The notes beneath the pieces are model-generated. The model made no database searches. It saw only the letters and a list, made by a program, of their open reading frames with translations, and was not told the DNA's origin. A program made the position numbers and the translations under genes. A stretch of DNA of 64,000 bases from AP-15 sp963747735 (GTDB taxonomy: Bacteria; Pseudomonadota; Alphaproteobacteria; ATCC43930; CGMCC-115725): NCBI GenBank assembly GCA_963747735.1, contig CAVVGE010000004.1:372001-436000 (forward strand), read 5' to 3'. Positions within the stretch are counted from its first letter, which is position 1. Each line of letters starts with the position of its first letter. Below, in pieces: positions 8,207 to 14,895 of this stretch.

Positions 8207-9400
8207 ATGCGGCGAGGATTTCTCGCAGTCGCGATTGCGGTGGTGCTGGCCGGCCTCGCGGACCGGGGCGGCGCCGCCGTCAAAGAGCCGGCAGCGGCGG
8301 CAAAGCCCCCTGGGATTGCCGGCGTCTATCTGACGACGCGCTATCCGGCGCTGACCGTCCGCGCCGGCGAAACCGCGACGATCGATTTTGCGCTGCGCAA
8401 CTTTCGCCAGCCGCCGCAGCAGCTTGCGCTGTCGGTGCCGGTTGTTGCCAATGGGTGGAAAGCGACGGTTTTGGGTGGCGGGCAGCCGGTCGCCGCGGTC
8501 ATGGTGGCGCCCGACAGCGAGCAGGATCTGCAATTGCGGCTCGAGCCGCCATCCGGATCGCCGCCCGGCGAGTATCGCTTTGTCGTCGCAGCGCGCGGCG
8601 CGGGCAGCGACCTCAAATTGCCGATCGCCTTGACGGTCGGCAAGGAATTGCCGGCGAAGCTGAAGCTGACCACCGATTTTCCGCAAGTGCGCGGCACCGC
8701 GACGACGGCATTCAAATTCAAGGTCACGCTCGCCAATGACAGCGGCCGCGACGCGACGATAAATTTCAGTGCCGACACGCCGAAGAGCTTTCAGGTGACG
8801 TTCACCGAAGCCTACGGCACCCAGCAATTGACCAGCATCCCGATCGGCGCCGGCAAGTCCAAGGACATCGAGATGGCGGTGGCGATGCCGCATGACACGC
8901 CGGCCGGGGACTATAAGCTCGCGCTCCACGCGCGCAGCGACGCCGCTTCGAGCGACCTCGCCCTCGGCATCACCGTAGTCGGCCGGCCGCGGCTTGCGCT
9001 CGCCGGTGAAGGCGGCCGGCTCAGCGGCAACGCTTATGCCGGGCAGGCGAGCCAGCTGACCCTCGTGGTGCGCAACGACGGCAGCGCCCCGGCGCGCGAC
9101 ATCGAGCTGAGCGGCGCGGCGCCCGAAGGATGGAAGACGAGCTTTGAGCCAAAGGCAGTGCCCGACCTCGCTGCCGGGCGGTCGCGCTCGGTCCAGGTCA
9201 CCTTGACGCCCTCGCCGCGCGCCATCGCCGGCGACTACCAGACCACGATCAGCGCCAATGCCGCGGACGGCCAATCGGAATCGGCGAATTTCCGCATCAC
9301 GGTGCTGACCTCGACCTTGTGGGGTGCCGTCGGGATCGGGGTCATCGCCATCGCGCTTCTCGTCGTCGTCTTTGCCGTTGCGCGCTTTGGCCGGCGCTGA
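8207..9400 (+). CDS. Secreted, membrane-anchored NEW3-domain protein associated with an ABC transporter
   Basis: The 397-residue protein has a signal peptide (residues 1-24) and repeated immunoglobulin-like beta-sandwich modules of the NPCBM-associated NEW3 type. Two recognisable stretches are LRNFRQPPQQLALSVPV near residue 65 and LVVRNDGSAPARDIELSG near 287, each followed by GW and PGEY/AGDY turns. A single C-terminal transmembrane helix (GVIAIALLVVVFAVARF) ends in a basic cytoplasmic tail. The topology is therefore periplasmic with a C-terminal anchor. Proteins of this design usually sit beside NosF/NosY-type ABC transporters, as here: the ATPase starts 13 bases downstream. The substrate is unknown. 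Confidence 0.8.
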   Translation: MRRGFLAVAIAVVLAGLADRGGAAVKEPAAAAKPPGIAGVYLTTRYPALTVRAGETATIDFALRNFRQPPQQLALSVPVVANGWKATVLGGGQPVAAVMVAPDSEQDLQLRLEPPSGSPPGEYRFVVAARGAGSDLKLPIALTVGKELPAKLKLTTDFPQVRGTATTAFKFKVTLANDSGRDATINFSADTPKSFQVTFTEAYGTQQLTSIPIGAGKSKDIEMAVAMPHDTPAGDYKLALHARSDAASSDLALGITVVGRPRLALAGEGGRLSGNAYAGQASQLTLVVRNDGSAPARDIELSGAAPEGWKTSFEPKAVPDLAAGRSRSVQVTLTPSPRAIAGDYQTTISANAADGQSESANFRITVLTSTLWGAVGIGVIAIALLVVVFAVARFGRR

Positions 9401-9412
9401 CCGGGGCGCGGC

Positions 9413-10351
9413 ATGAGCCGGCAGGTTGCGATCCACGCCGAAAGGCTCTCGAAGCGCTATGGCACGACGCTCGCGGTCGATGCGATCGATTTCGAAGTCG
9501 ATGCGGGCGAGATCGTCGGCATTCTCGGGCCCAACGGCTCGGGCAAGACGACGACGATCCTGATGCTGCTCGGCCTGACCGAGCCGACCGGCGGGCGCGC
9601 CGAGGTCGCCGGCTTCGACCCGTTGCGCGAGCCGCTCGAAGTAAAGCGCCGCGTCGGTTATCTGCCCGACCAAATCGGCTTTTACGACCGGATGTCGGCG
9701 CGCGACAATCTCGCCTACACCGGCCGGCTCGGCGGCCTCGCGCGGCGCGAGATCGACGCGCGGATTGCCGAGGCGCTCGCCCGCGTCGGGCTCCCCCGAT
9801 CGGGAGGCGAGCGTGTCGGGACGTTTTCGCGCGGCATGCGGCAGCGGCTCGGGCTCGCCGAGATCGTCATGAAGCGGCCGAGCATCGCCATCCTCGACGA
9901 GCCGACCGCAACCTTGGACCCGCACTCGACGCAAGAATTTCTCGGCATGGTCCGCGCGCTCAAGGATGACGGCACCGCGGTCCTGTTGTCCTCGCACCAT
10001 CTCGACCAGGTGCAGAGCGTGTGCGACCGGGTGGCGTTGTTCAACCGCGGGCGGATCGCGCTCTGCGGCAGCGTCAGCGAGCTGGCCCGGCAGGTGCTGG
10101 GCGGCGGCCATGTCATCGATGTCGAGGCGCATGGCGCGGGCGTGGCCGAATGGCTTGCCGCAACCCCGGGTGTGGTGCGGGTGCAGGGGCTCGGCCCCGG
10201 CCTCTACCGCGCCGATTGCGAGCGCGACCTGCGCGCCGAGATCGCGCGCCGCCTGGCGCCGGCGGCCGATCTGGTCGGGCTGCGCTTTGCCGCGCCGAGC
10301 CTCAACGAGGTCTATACGCGCTATTTCGACGAGGCCCGCGATGCGGCGTAG
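9413..10351 (+). CDS. ABC transporter ATP-binding protein, NosF-like
   Basis: This is a single-domain ABC ATPase of 312 residues. Walker A is GPNGSGKTT near residues 40-48, the signature motif is the variant FSRGMRQRLGLAE (typical of the NosF/CcmA-like subfamily rather than LSGGQ), Walker B is SIAILDEPTATLDP, and the switch histidine is in LLSSHHLDQV. A C-terminal regulatory domain (about residues 225-312) ends in SLNEVYTRYF, a hallmark of exporter-type ATPases in this group. It overlaps the permease start by 11 bases, so the two are coupled. It probably energises export or membrane-protein insertion together with the NEW3 protein. Confidence 0.93.
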   Translation: MSRQVAIHAERLSKRYGTTLAVDAIDFEVDAGEIVGILGPNGSGKTTTILMLLGLTEPTGGRAEVAGFDPLREPLEVKRRVGYLPDQIGFYDRMSARDNLAYTGRLGGLARREIDARIAEALARVGLPRSGGERVGTFSRGMRQRLGLAEIVMKRPSIAILDEPTATLDPHSTQEFLGMVRALKDDGTAVLLSSHHLDQVQSVCDRVALFNRGRIALCGSVSELARQVLGGGHVIDVEAHGAGVAEWLAATPGVVRVQGLGPGLYRADCERDLRAEIARRLAPAADLVGLRFAAPSLNEVYTRYFDEARDAA

Positions 10352-11294
10352 CGGCTCGCCCTTTAAGGGGGTCGGCGTCGTCTGGGCCAAGGAGGCCGCG
10401 GATTACCTCTCGGGCGCCCGCATGTGGCTGTTGGAGGCGCTGGTCTTTCTGACCGCGATCGCTGCCGCTTATGCCGCGATCCTGTCGATCCGCGCGACGA
10501 TCGGGGAGAGCCCGTTTCTGTTTTTGCGCCTCTTTACGATGGCGCAAGACCCGCTCCCGTCCTTTATTGCGCTATTGGGGTTTCTCGTGCCGCTCGTCGC
10601 GATCGCGCTCGGCTTCGATGCGATCAACGGCGAGTTCAGCCGGCGCACGATGAGCCGGATCCTGGCGCAGCCGATCTATCGCGACGCCTTGCTGCTCGGC
10701 AAGCTTCTCGCCGGGCTCACCGCCCTCGGCATCGGCCTCGTCTCGCTGTGGCTGTTGACGATCGGGCTCGGCCTTCTGTTGCTCGGCCTGCCGCCCAGCG
10801 CCGAGGAGACGGTGCGGATGCTCGGCTTTTTTGTGGCCGCGCTCGCCTATGGCGGGGTATGGCTGGCGCTGGCGATGTTGTTTTCGGTGGTGTTCCGCGC
10901 GCCCGCCACCGCCGCGCTCGCCGCGCTCGGCGTCTGGCTGCTTTTTGCGCTGTTCTGGTCGGTGCTTTCGCCGATCCTGGCGAGCCTCGTCGCGGGGCCG
11001 CCCGGCGACATGTTCGGCCCGAACCTCGCCTATCTCAATGTTCTGCAGGCAATCGACCGGATCTCGCCCAACACGCTGTTTGCCGAGATCGCGCTCGGGC
11101 TATTGCAGCCGGCGACGCGCGCGCTCGGCCCGGTGCTCTATAGCCAGGTGCAGGGTGCTTTGCTCGGCACGCCGCTGCCGCCGGCCCAAAGCTTTCTTCT
11201 GATCTGGCCGCAGCTGACGGGTCTCGTCGCCGAGCTGATCCTCGTCTTCGCCATCGCCTACATCGCCTTCCAGCGCCAGGAAATCCGGACTTAA
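10341..11294 (+). CDS. ABC transporter permease, NosY-like (ABC-2 type)
   Basis: The 317-residue membrane protein has about six hydrophobic helices. An N-terminal cytoplasmic stretch VVWAKEAADYLSGARMW precedes the first helix. The conserved DAINGEFSRRTMSRILAQPI matches the NosY-type motif around the first cytoplasmic loop, and the later YLNVLQAIDRISPNTLF is also typical. The start at ATG 10341 overlaps the ATPase gene; the frame is open further upstream, but that sequence is out-of-frame translation of the ATPase. With the two upstream genes it forms a three-component transporter of unknown substrate. Confidence 0.88.
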   Translation: MRRSGSPFKGVGVVWAKEAADYLSGARMWLLEALVFLTAIAAAYAAILSIRATIGESPFLFLRLFTMAQDPLPSFIALLGFLVPLVAIALGFDAINGEFSRRTMSRILAQPIYRDALLLGKLLAGLTALGIGLVSLWLLTIGLGLLLLGLPPSAEETVRMLGFFVAALAYGGVWLALAMLFSVVFRAPATAALAALGVWLLFALFWSVLSPILASLVAGPPGDMFGPNLAYLNVLQAIDRISPNTLFAEIALGLLQPATRALGPVLYSQVQGALLGTPLPPAQSFLLIWPQLTGLVAELILVFAIAYIAFQRQEIRT

Positions 11295-11473
11295 TCCGAT
11301 CTGCTTCCGGAAATCGCGCCGGGAGGGTTCAGGGGCGCTCGGCTCGGTATAGCCGCCACTGACCCGTCAAGGCTGCCGGGCCTGCCGCGCGGCGGGCGGG
11401 TGGTCACGGCAATTTGATGTGCAAGGCTGCCATGCCGACCGCGGCTTCTTTTGGCCCGCCACCGCCCCATATG

Positions 11474-11484
11474 TTGCACTGCAA
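11474..11484. promoter_or_regulatory. Palindrome TTGCACTGCAA upstream of a small membrane-protein gene
   Basis: A perfect 11-bp palindrome (TTGCA-C-TGCAA) lies 23 bases before the ATG of the next gene in a locally AT-rich stretch. It has the form of a regulator operator. CTGC/GCAG-type sites are known for the PHA regulator PhaR in alphaproteobacteria, but that link is only a guess here. Confidence 0.35.
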
Positions 11485-11506
11485 TAAAAATGTAACGGCG
11501 GAGTAT

Positions 11507-11782
11507 ATGGAGCATAACGGTGTGAATTCGGGCGCCTGGCGGATCGTCGCCTCGGCCTGGGCGGTGGTGATCCTGTTCGCGGTGCTGTTCGCCGCGGTGC
11601 AGGCGGTCGCCTCGCTGCACGGACCTTCGTTTCACCAGGAGCAGCTCAACGGCGCGGTCGTGCCGCACCACGATCCGGCCTGCGCCGGACCGGGCATCCC
11701 CAATGCGTCGGCGAGCAACGACTGCTCGCTGTCGTCGAGCCTGATGGACCGGGTCGGCGCGGAGGGCTACGCCGGCTGGTAG
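11507..11782 (+). CDS. Small single-pass membrane protein, unknown function
   Basis: I do not recognise this 91-residue protein. It has a short N terminus (MEHNGVNSGAWR), one clear transmembrane helix (residues 14-33, VASAWAVVILFAVLFAAVQA) and a C-terminal segment with two cysteines (DPACAGP and SNDCSLSS) that could pair if periplasmic. ATG 11507 is chosen because GGCGGAG lies just upstream; the frame is also open from 11414. It is monocistronic, convergent with the lipoprotein gene that ends five bases beyond it, and separated from the ABC operon by about 210 bases holding a palindromic site. Confidence 0.6.
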   Translation: MEHNGVNSGAWRIVASAWAVVILFAVLFAAVQAVASLHGPSFHQEQLNGAVVPHHDPACAGPGIPNASASNDCSLSSSLMDRVGAEGYAGW

Positions 11783-11786
11783 CAGA

Positions 11787-12350
11787 TCACGGCGGCGCGG
11801 CAGCGGCAGCGGTGGACCGCGCGCGGCGTTCGGCATCGACCGCCGCGAGCTGGGCGGCAATCTGCGCACCGGAGACGATGACCGTCTTTTCCGCGCCCGA
11901 ACGTGCGGTAAAGGTGACCCGCAACCCGTCGGGGCTCGCCCGCAATTCCGCTTCCGGCAGGTCGGCGGCGAACTCCTCGGCATAAGAGCAGCCGCCGCTG
12001 CAGGTGATCTCGTTGCGGCTGATCGGAACAAATTTCAACGCGTTGCCGGCTGGGTCGTGCGCGGCGTTCCAATCCTTTTTGGCGCCGGCATAGCTGTCGG
12101 CGACATAAAGCTGGTGCACGGTGTCGCCGGTCCGCCGATCGACAAAGCTGCGCAGGCAAAAATAATTGGTTTCGGGGATATCGAGAAAGGGCGGGGTGTG
12201 CTGCGCGCGCTGACCGACCAAGCCGACAAAACGCGCCGAGCCTTGGCTCGTTGCGGCGACGGCAGTGGTGCCGGGCGGGGCGCTCGCTGCGCAGCCGCCG
12301 AGGGTCGCGGCGAGGAAAGCCGCGGCGAGCCGGCGCCGACCGCGGGTCAT
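11787..12350 (-). CDS. Predicted lipoprotein of unknown function
   Basis: The 187-residue protein has a lipoprotein signal peptide with lipobox LGGCA (Cys20). The mature part contains DIPETNYFCLRSFVDRRTGD, LYVADSYAGAKKDWNAAHD and ITCSGGCSYAEEFAADLP. The cysteine cluster suggests a disulfide or metal site, and the sequence is mostly beta with aromatic residues. I do not recognise a named family. Its start overlaps the stop of the upstream CoA-transferase gene by four bases, so the two are translationally coupled although no functional link is obvious. Confidence 0.7.
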   Translation of the reverse strand: MTRGRRRLAAAFLAATLGGCAASAPPGTTAVAATSQGSARFVGLVGQRAQHTPPFLDIPETNYFCLRSFVDRRTGDTVHQLYVADSYAGAKKDWNAAHDPAGNALKFVPISRNEITCSGGCSYAEEFAADLPEAELRASPDGLRVTFTARSGAEKTVIVSGAQIAAQLAAVDAERRARSTAAAAAPP

Positions 12351-13504
12351 CGGCGGTATTCAAAGATGGCTTGATCGTCCTCGCCGAGCGCCGGAGCCGG
12401 CTTGGCAAAGGGCGGGCGGGCGGTGTCGAAGGAGAGCGGCAAGCCCACCAATGAGAGGCCGCTCGACCATTTCTGGATAATGCCGAGTGCGGCGGTCTGC
12501 GGGTCGGCGACCACCTGGTCGACGCTCTGGATCGGGCCGTTCGGGATGCCGGCGGCATCGAGCCGTGCCGCCCAGGCGGCGATCGGCTCGGCCTTGAAGA
12601 TGTCTTCGAGGATCGCGATCAGGCTCGGCCGGTTGACGACGCGGTCCTTGTTGGTGCGAAAGCGCGGGTCGTCGGCGAGGCTCGGCCGGCCGATTGCCTG
12701 CGCCAGGCGGCGGAACAGATTGTCGTTGCCGGCCGCCACCATGATGTGCCCGTCGGCGGCGGCAAAGGCCTGGTAGGGGACGATCATCTCGACCCCGGAG
12801 CCGAACCGCGCCGGGATCTCGCCATTGGCGAGATAGGCCGCGATCGGGATCGTCATCCAGCCGAGCGCCGTCTCATAAAGCGAGGTGTCGACGACCCCGC
12901 CGCGGCCGGTGCGCTGGCGCTCCTGCAACGCCGCGAGAATGCCGATCGCCGCCCACATGCCGGTGGCGAGGTCGATGATCGAGACCGCGACCCGAACCGG
13001 CGGCCGCCCGTCCTCGCCGAGCATGCTCATCAGCCCGCCATAGGCCTGCATCAAGGGGTCGTAGCCCGGCCGCTCACGCAACGGCCCGACCGCGCCAAAC
13101 GCGCCGATCGTGCAATAGACGAGGCCCGGCTTCGCTGCGAGGAGCGCCGCGGCGGAAAGGCCGTAACGGTCGAGCGCGCCGAATTTCAGATTGTGGATCA
13201 GCACATCGGCGCGATCGAGGACCAGACGGCGCAGCTTTTCCGCCTCGGCCGGGTCGGCGAGATCGATGGTGACGCCTTTTTTCGCCCGGTTGACGGCGTG
13301 AAAGCAGGTCGCGGCCCCCTCGGCAAAGGGCGGGCCCCAGCCGCGCGCCGCGTCGCCGCCCTTCGGGTTCTCGACCTTGATCACCTCCGCGCCCAGTTCG
13401 CCGAGGATCATCCCGGCATAGGGGGCGGCGATCGAATGGCCGATCTCGATAACTGTGATGCCGGAAAGCGGACGGGTGCTGGGCATCGGCGCTCCTTCTG
13501 ACAT
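12347..13504 (-). CDS. Type III (CaiB/BaiF) acyl-CoA transferase
   Basis: This 385-residue cytoplasmic enzyme belongs to the CaiB/BaiF family, which moves CoA between carboxylic acids through an aspartyl-CoA thioester. Visible family features are the N-terminal LSGITVIEIGHSIAAPYAGM, LGAEVIKVENPKGGD, VNRAKKGVTIDL, RPGYDPLMQAYGGL and SIIDLATG, in which Asp178 aligns with the expected catalytic aspartate. The substrate cannot be read from sequence. The first ATG is used; a second at codon 7 (MPSTRPLSG) is an equally good start. The lipoprotein gene follows with a four-base overlap. Confidence 0.9.
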   Translation of the reverse strand: MSEGAPMPSTRPLSGITVIEIGHSIAAPYAGMILGELGAEVIKVENPKGGDAARGWGPPFAEGAATCFHAVNRAKKGVTIDLADPAEAEKLRRLVLDRADVLIHNLKFGALDRYGLSAAALLAAKPGLVYCTIGAFGAVGPLRERPGYDPLMQAYGGLMSMLGEDGRPPVRVAVSIIDLATGMWAAIGILAALQERQRTGRGGVVDTSLYETALGWMTIPIAAYLANGEIPARFGSGVEMIVPYQAFAAADGHIMVAAGNDNLFRRLAQAIGRPSLADDPRFRTNKDRVVNRPSLIAILEDIFKAEPIAAWAARLDAAGIPNGPIQSVDQVVADPQTAALGIIQKWSSGLSLVGLPLSFDTARPPFAKPAPALGEDDQAIFEYRR

Positions 13505-13628
13505 CGCGGCTTTGGGCTACCTTAAGGCTTTACCGCAAAGCCCGCCAAGGATGCGCAATGCGTTACGGCGCGCCGCGCCGTTTTGGGGAATCCGGTTGCC
13601 GCGAAATGGACCGGTCATCGGGTCCCGG

Positions 13629-13657
13629 TTGGTCTCTCGGGGCGATTGTTGTAAAAT
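13629..13657 (+). promoter_or_regulatory. Sigma-70 promoter candidate for the Phd/VapC pair
   Basis: TTGGTC and TAAAAT are separated by 17 bases and lie 28 bases before the antitoxin ATG. AAGGGAAGG just before the ATG provides the ribosome-binding site. Confidence 0.5.
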
Positions 13658-13684
13658 GACTATCTATCTGGTCAAGGGAAGGCC

Positions 13685-13927
13685 ATGGAACGCGTCAATC
13701 TCGCCGAGGCCAAGGCGCATCTGAGCGAGCTGGTCGAGCGGGCTGCTGCCGGCGAGCCCGTGTGCATCATGCGCCGCGGCAAACCGGCGGCGCGGCTTGT
13801 CGCCATCGAAATCCGCCGCAAGCGCATCGACCTCTCCGCGTTGCGGGCGGTCACCGACAGAATGCCGCCGCAACCGGAGCCGGCCCGCGATTTTGTGCGT
13901 CGAATGCGCGATGACGATCGGTATTGA
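13685..13927 (+). CDS. Antitoxin of type II TA system, Phd/YefM family
   Basis: The 80-residue protein has the Phd/YefM N-terminal DNA-binding fold: VNLAEAKAHLSELVERAAAG, followed by EPVCIMRRGKPAARLVAI, the classic strand-turn motif. The C-terminal 30 residues (ending VRRMRDDDRY) would form the toxin-wrapping tail. It has its own promoter-like sequence upstream. Its stop codon shares a base with the ATG of the PIN-domain toxin gene (TGATG), the usual arrangement in these operons. Because the toxin frame is broken, the antitoxin may now be unpartnered. Confidence 0.9.
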   Translation: MERVNLAEAKAHLSELVERAAAGEPVCIMRRGKPAARLVAIEIRRKRIDLSALRAVTDRMPPQPEPARDFVRRMRDDDRY

Positions 13928-14347
13928 TGCTCTACCTCGATACATCGCTGCTGGTCGCGGCGTTGACCAATGAAACCGAAACTCGCCAGATCCAGGAGTG
14001 GCTCGCCGCACAGGACGCCGATGGCCTCGCGATCAGCGATTGGGTAATTACCGAGTTCTCCTCGGCACTCTCGATCAAGCTGCGCAGCAAACAAATCGAG
14101 CTCGATCACCGCGCTGCCGACTGGGATGTTCAGCCGCTTGTGAAACGAGAGCTTCGCCGTGCTGCCGCTGTCGCGGGCGAATTTCCGTGCCGCCGCCCAT
14201 TTTGCCGACCAGCATGCGCTCGGCCTGCGCGCCGGCGATGCGTTGCACCTCGCCATCTGCGGAGCAAACGGCGCGGAGCTTTGCACCCTCGACCGCCGGC
14301 TCGGCGCCGCCGGCCTGGCCTTGGGCGTCAAAACGATGTTGCTGTGA
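13927..14347 (+). pseudogene. VapC-like PIN-domain toxin, interrupted by a +1 frameshift
   Basis: The first 73 codons give a PIN domain start, MLYLDTSLLVAAL (Asp5), with ITEFSSAL (Glu43). The family-like sequence then continues in the next frame as NESFAVLPLSRANFRAAAHF, LRAGDALHLAICGANG and LCTLDRRLG, ending at 14347. Removing one A from the AAA at 14143-14145 joins the halves into a normal 139-residue VapC with all acidic residues. Without correction the first frame runs on to 14484 as Arg/Pro-rich nonsense. VapC toxins are tRNA- or rRNA-cleaving RNases. The break may be a sequencing error, a real inactivation or, less likely, programmed frameshifting. Confidence 0.85.
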
Positions 14348-14401
14348 ATTGCATAGAATCGCCGGGAATTCACTCTGACCCCCTTTCCCTTGACGGAAGT
14401 C

Positions 14402-14419
14402 GGCGGGTCGCGACCCGCC
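14402..14419. repeat. 18-bp perfect palindrome between convergent genes
   Basis: GGCGGGTCGCGACCCGCC is a perfect palindrome in the 160-base gap between the broken vapC and the convergent RHS gene. It resembles the REP-type palindromes scattered in GC-rich genomes and could end transcription from both sides. Confidence 0.5.
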
Positions 14420-14507
14420 CTACGCTCGCTGTCACGAGCCGCCGTGCCCTTGCTACGCGCCAATTAAGTAAACTGTCCCCGTAATCCGCAGTCAGGGTTC
14501 GGTGGAT

Positions 14508-14895
14508 CTACATGCGATTGGCGGATTGGTTCCACGCCGAGTTTCGGGTAGATGACTGTCCAGTCTGCGTCGCCTCTTTTTCTCTCTTACGCTTCGACTT
14601 TTCGGATTCATATTGGTAAATATTTGACAAGGACAAGGTTCCGCTCTTCAGCGCGCTCTGCAGAAGAGCCGCCTCCTCGCTGTCGAAATTTTTGTTCGCC
14701 GGGATTTGAGAACGGCATTGGCCTGGAAGCGCGCTTCCCGCGAGGGTCAGCGGATCATAGGTGATCGGTGTTGTCGGGCGGGTCGGGTCAAAGATCGCAT
14801 CCGGGAGTTGGCCCTCGTCCGGCGGGCTTTGGCCGGTCGGCTCCTCGGTGATCACCTCGATTGCCTGCTGCGAATCGAATGGATCCCCGTTCGAA
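14508..14895 (-). pseudogene. RHS protein C-terminal tip displaced into another frame
   Basis: Directly after the RHS core, the minus strand carries about 127 codons with coding character in the frame one base off from the core. They begin near NGDPFDSQQAIEVITEEPTG, continue through FDPTRPTTPITYDPLTLAG and SEEAALLQSALKSGTLSLS, and end SAWNQSANRM at a TAG. The base composition is lower in GC than the core and the residues are well mixed, unlike the Arg/Gly-rich in-frame ending. Deleting one base within TTCGAAC near 14890 joins it to the core, giving a protein of 1350 residues. It is probably the variable tip domain; I recognise no toxin motif in it. Confidence 0.65.

Noticed and set aside
8189..10390. 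733-codon minus-strand open frame opposite the NEW3/ABC operon
   Set aside because: High GC leaves antisense frames open; the residues are His/Arg/Asp-rich nonsense and the plus-strand genes have clear motifs.
12057..13501. Plus-strand frames opposite the lipoprotein and CoA-transferase genes
   Set aside because: Antisense shadows without motifs; the minus-strand genes have a lipobox and CaiB/BaiF signatures.
14144..14484. Continuation of the vapC frame to 14484 as a longer protein
   Set aside because: After the frameshift it is Arg/Pro-rich and unlike any PIN protein; the real C-terminus is in the next frame.
14348..14507. Insertion-sequence remnant between vapC and the RHS gene
   Set aside because: There is a palindrome and some transposon-flank-like text, but no transposase piece or paired terminal repeats, so only the palindrome is reported.
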